This document shows positions 6,488 to 8,820 of a stretch of 8,820 bases of DNA, piece by piece (within the stretch, counting starts at the first letter, position 1; each line of letters begins with the position of its first letter). The stretch lies in contig CAJOMM010000066.1 in the NCBI GenBank assembly GCA_905235765.1, positions 1 through 8,820 of the forward strand, given 5' to 3'. The DNA comes from an uncultured Clostridia bacterium. GTDB lineage: Bacteria > Bacillota > Clostridia > Christensenellales > Borkfalkiaceae. A program made the translations under genes and the position numbers. The notes beneath the pieces are model-generated. The model was not told where the DNA came from. It worked only from the letters and a program-made list of their open reading frames with translations, and did not search any database.

Positions 6488-6520
6488 TTTTTTTTATTTT
6501 TTTTGTTTATTAAGTTTTTT
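6488..6520 (-). promoter_or_regulatory. A-tracts upstream of the galK operon promoter (possible UP element)
   Basis: Read on the minus strand, runs of six, eight and eight A (6520-6515, 6504-6497, 6495-6488) lie upstream of the -35 box at 6476-6471. Such tracts can bend DNA or bind the RNA polymerase alpha subunit. In an AT-rich genome this may also be chance. Confidence 0.35.
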
Positions 6521-6536
6521 GCTCCGCAAAATATGT

Positions 6537-6565
6537 TTGACTTAGTTTAAATATTATCTTATAAT
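6537..6565 (+). promoter_or_regulatory. Near-consensus sigma-A promoter of leuS
   Basis: TTGACT (6537-6542) and TATAAT (6560-6565) are spaced by exactly 17 bp, differing from consensus at one base. Transcription would start near 6572, about 30 nt before the ATG. The leader is too short to hold a T-box, so leuS appears to be expressed constitutively from this promoter. Confidence 0.85.
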
Positions 6566-6601
6566 ATTAGAGAATTTTTTATACAGGCTCGGAGGAATAG
6601 C

Positions 6602-8820
6602 ATGGATATTAAAAAAATCGAAAAGAAATGGCAAGCAAGATGGGAGAAGGAAAAGATTTCTCAATTCAACGAAAAAAACATCGATAAAAAATACTATTGT
6701 CTTGAAATGTTCTCTTACCCTTCCGCTGCAAAACTTCATTTAGGACATTGGTATAACTATGGCCCTACAGACAGTTTTGTCAGATATAAAAAGATGAAGG
6801 GTTTTGAAGTCTTTCAACCGATGGGGTTCGACGCTTTTGGTCTTCCGGCAGAAAATTACGCAATTAAAACGGGAATTCACCCGAAAGATTCTACCGAACA
6901 GAATATCAAAAATATGGAACAGACGCTCAGAGAAATGGGAGCAATGTTCAATTGGGATTCCGAAGTAAAAACCTGCGAAGAAGATTATTACAAGTGGACT
7001 CAATGGCTGTTTTTGAAATTATACGAAAAAGGGCTCGCCTACAGAAAAGAAGCGCCCGACTGGTGTCCCGGGTGTAAAACCGTTCTTGCAAACGAACAAG
7101 TCGTTAACGGCGCGTGTGAAAGGTGCGGCTCTACGGTGGTCAAAAAAGATCTTACTCAATGGTTCTTTAAAATAACCGATTACGCGGAAGAATTGTTACA
7201 GGGCTTAAACGACTTGGATTGGCCTGAAAAAACCAAGCTAATGCAAAAAAACTGGATAGGTAAATCTACCGGCGGAGAAATAGAGTTTACTGCCGAAAGC
7301 GGAGATAAATTCAAGGTTTTCACTACCCGGGCGGACACTTTATTCGGAGTTTCTTACGTCGTTTTGGCGCCGGAACATCCTTTAGTACAAAAACTTACTT
7401 CCGATAAACAAAGAAAAGCCGTCGAAGAATATATAGAACAGACCTCTAAAACCAACGAGATCGATAGACTTTCTACCGCTCGCGAGAAAACCGGAGTGTA
7501 TATAGGTCATAACGCTATTAACCCGATAAACGGTAAAGCCGTACCTATTTATGCCGCCGATTATGTCTTATATTCTTACGGAACCGGTGCCGTAATGGGC
7601 GTTCCCTCTCATGACGAAAGGGATTACCAGTTCGCGCTTAAATACGGTCTTCCCATAAACAGAGTCGTGAAAGGAGTAAACGGCAATGACGACCTTCCTT
7701 TCTGCGATGACGGAATTGTTATAAATAGCCCCGGGTTTGACGGTATGACGAGCGCTGAAGCCAGAAAAGCCATTATTTCAAAACTTGTTAAAATGGGTGC
7801 CGGCGAACATAAAACAAATTACAGATTGCGCGACTGGTTGGTTTCGCGCCAGCGTTATTGGGGCGCGCCAATACCGGTAATTTACTGTGATAAGTGCGGC
7901 ATCGTACCCGTTCCGTACGAAGACCTCCCCGTTAAACTTCCTTATGACGTTGAGTTTAAACCTGACGGGAAATCTCCCCTTGCCAAACACGAAGGTTTTA
8001 TGCATACGACTTGTCCTGTTTGCGGAGGTCCGGCACATAGAGATCCCGATACGTTGGATACCTTCGTTTGTTCGAGTTGGTATTATTTAAGATATCCCGA
8101 TTCGCACAATTCCAAAGAACCTTTTGATCCGGAAATAATAAATAAAATGCTTCCGGTTGATAAATACGTAGGCGGCGCAGAACACGCTTGTATGCACCTT
8201 CTTTACGCAAGATTTATAACTAAGGCGCTCCGAGATATGGGATACCTTAAATTTGACGAGCCGTTTAAGTCTTTAGTTCATCAAGGCGTAATTTTAGGTC
8301 CCGACGGCATGAGAATGAGTAAGTCTAAAGGCAATATCATTGCCCCTGATCCTTACGTTGAAAAATACGGTTCAGACACGTTAAGATTATATCTTATGTT
8401 CGGATTTTCATATACCGAAGGCGGACCTTGGAACGACGACGGTATAAAAGCAATACTTAAATTCCTTGAAAGGATAGAACGTTTGGCAGCTAAAGTCAAA
8501 GACACAACGGGTAAAACCGAAAAAAATGGCAAAGAAGAAAAAGAACTGCTTTACGCCACGAATTACGCAATCAAATGCGTTGATAAAGATATGGAAAGTT
8601 TCTCGTTTAATACAGCGGTGGCAAGGCTTATGGAACTTTTGAATGCGTTAACCAAATACGACGGGCTGGAAAATAAAAACTCGGAAATTTTCAGAGAAAG
8701 TTTCTTGACGTTTATTAAACTTCTCGCCCCCTGCGCTCCGCATTTTGCCGAGGAAATATGGGAAACCATGGGAAATAAAGAATCCGTTTTCAATACTCAA
8801 TATCCCGTATGCGACGAATC
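6602..8820 (+). CDS. leuS: Leucyl-tRNA synthetase, first 739 residues (C-terminus cut by window edge)
   Basis: This class I enzyme charges tRNA-Leu and hydrolyses mischarged products. The catalytic HIGH motif is HLGH at 46-49. A zinc-finger-like insert has C155, C158, C172 and C175. The CP1 editing domain shows TTRADTLFG (241-249, with the specificity Thr at 246) and GTGAVMGVPSHDERD (327-341), whose D338 should bind the misacylated amino group. RDWLVSRQRYWG (410-421) follows, then two further Cys pairs (429/432, 471/474). The KMSKS motif appears as RMSKS (571-575), a tolerated change at the first position. The anticodon-binding helical domain begins after about 615. The frame runs off the window; family members are about 800-820 residues, so roughly 70-80 residues are missing. 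GGAGGA at 6591-6596, 5 nt before the ATG, is a strong ribosome binding site. The gene is divergent from the galK operon. Confidence 0.97.
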   Translation, partial: MDIKKIEKKWQARWEKEKISQFNEKNIDKKYYCLEMFSYPSAAKLHLGHWYNYGPTDSFVRYKKMKGFEVFQPMGFDAFGLPAENYAIKTGIHPKDSTEQNIKNMEQTLREMGAMFNWDSEVKTCEEDYYKWTQWLFLKLYEKGLAYRKEAPDWCPGCKTVLANEQVVNGACERCGSTVVKKDLTQWFFKITDYAEELLQGLNDLDWPEKTKLMQKNWIGKSTGGEIEFTAESGDKFKVFTTRADTLFGVSYVVLAPEHPLVQKLTSDKQRKAVEEYIEQTSKTNEIDRLSTAREKTGVYIGHNAINPINGKAVPIYAADYVLYSYGTGAVMGVPSHDERDYQFALKYGLPINRVVKGVNGNDDLPFCDDGIVINSPGFDGMTSAEARKAIISKLVKMGAGEHKTNYRLRDWLVSRQRYWGAPIPVIYCDKCGIVPVPYEDLPVKLPYDVEFKPDGKSPLAKHEGFMHTTCPVCGGPAHRDPDTLDTFVCSSWYYLRYPDSHNSKEPFDPEIINKMLPVDKYVGGAEHACMHLLYARFITKALRDMGYLKFDEPFKSLVHQGVILGPDGMRMSKSKGNIIAPDPYVEKYGSDTLRLYLMFGFSYTEGGPWNDDGIKAILKFLERIERLAAKVKDTTGKTEKNGKEEKELLYATNYAIKCVDKDMESFSFNTAVARLMELLNALTKYDGLENKNSEIFRESFLTFIKLLAPCAPHFAEEIWETMGNKESVFNTQYPVCDE

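Noticed and set aside
6554..8793. Several minus-strand reading frames of 61-87 codons opposite leuS
   Set aside because: All lie antisense to conserved leuS sequence, without ribosome binding sites or recognisable motifs.
1..8820. CRISPR arrays, defence islands, prophage or transposon genes
   Set aside because: No regularly spaced repeats, transposase, integrase, nuclease or phage-like protein is visible; the genes are housekeeping apart from the one methyltransferase.

Overview
The window looks like ordinary chromosomal sequence from an AT-rich, low-GC Gram-positive bacterium, most likely an uncultured member of the Clostridia. The grounds are strong sigma-A type promoters, purine-rich ribosome binding sites, U-rich intrinsic terminators and clostridial-type versions of PurB, galactokinase and pyrophosphatase. 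The standard bacterial code fits: Trp is TGG and the visible stops are TAA or TAG. The family and organism calls come from recognising motifs by eye; no database search was run.

Layout. (1) 1-672, minus: the N-terminal part of an RlmI-like rRNA cytosine methyltransferase, cut by the window edge. (2) 814-1299, plus: family I inorganic pyrophosphatase, divergent from the first gene; both have recognisable promoters in the 673-813 gap. (3) 1425-2228, minus: a stand-alone class I SAM methyltransferase, convergent with the pyrophosphatase and sharing its terminator hairpin. It is markedly poor in CpG compared with every neighbour and is the only gene that looks compositionally foreign. (4) 2229-2509: a non-coding gap with a CpG-rich element of overlapping inverted repeats and the terminator of the next operon. 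(5) 6416 down to 2510, minus: a three-gene operon, galactokinase - adenylosuccinate lyase (purB) - PLP aminotransferase, with a good promoter, 42-nt and 10-nt spacings, and a terminator. (6) 6602 to the window end, plus: leucyl-tRNA synthetase (leuS), divergent from the operon, with a near-consensus promoter and its C-terminus cut off.

The genes serve core functions: rRNA modification, pyrophosphate removal, purine synthesis, sugar phosphorylation, amino-acid metabolism and tRNA charging. The operon joins unrelated pathways (galactose, purine, amino acid), which suggests co-expression for growth rather than one pathway. I found no CRISPR array, tRNA, rRNA, transposase, phage gene or defence system, and nothing I would call a new multi-gene system. 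The points most worth a second look are the CpG-poor methyltransferase, the repeat element at about 2322-2400, and the galK-purB-aminotransferase grouping.
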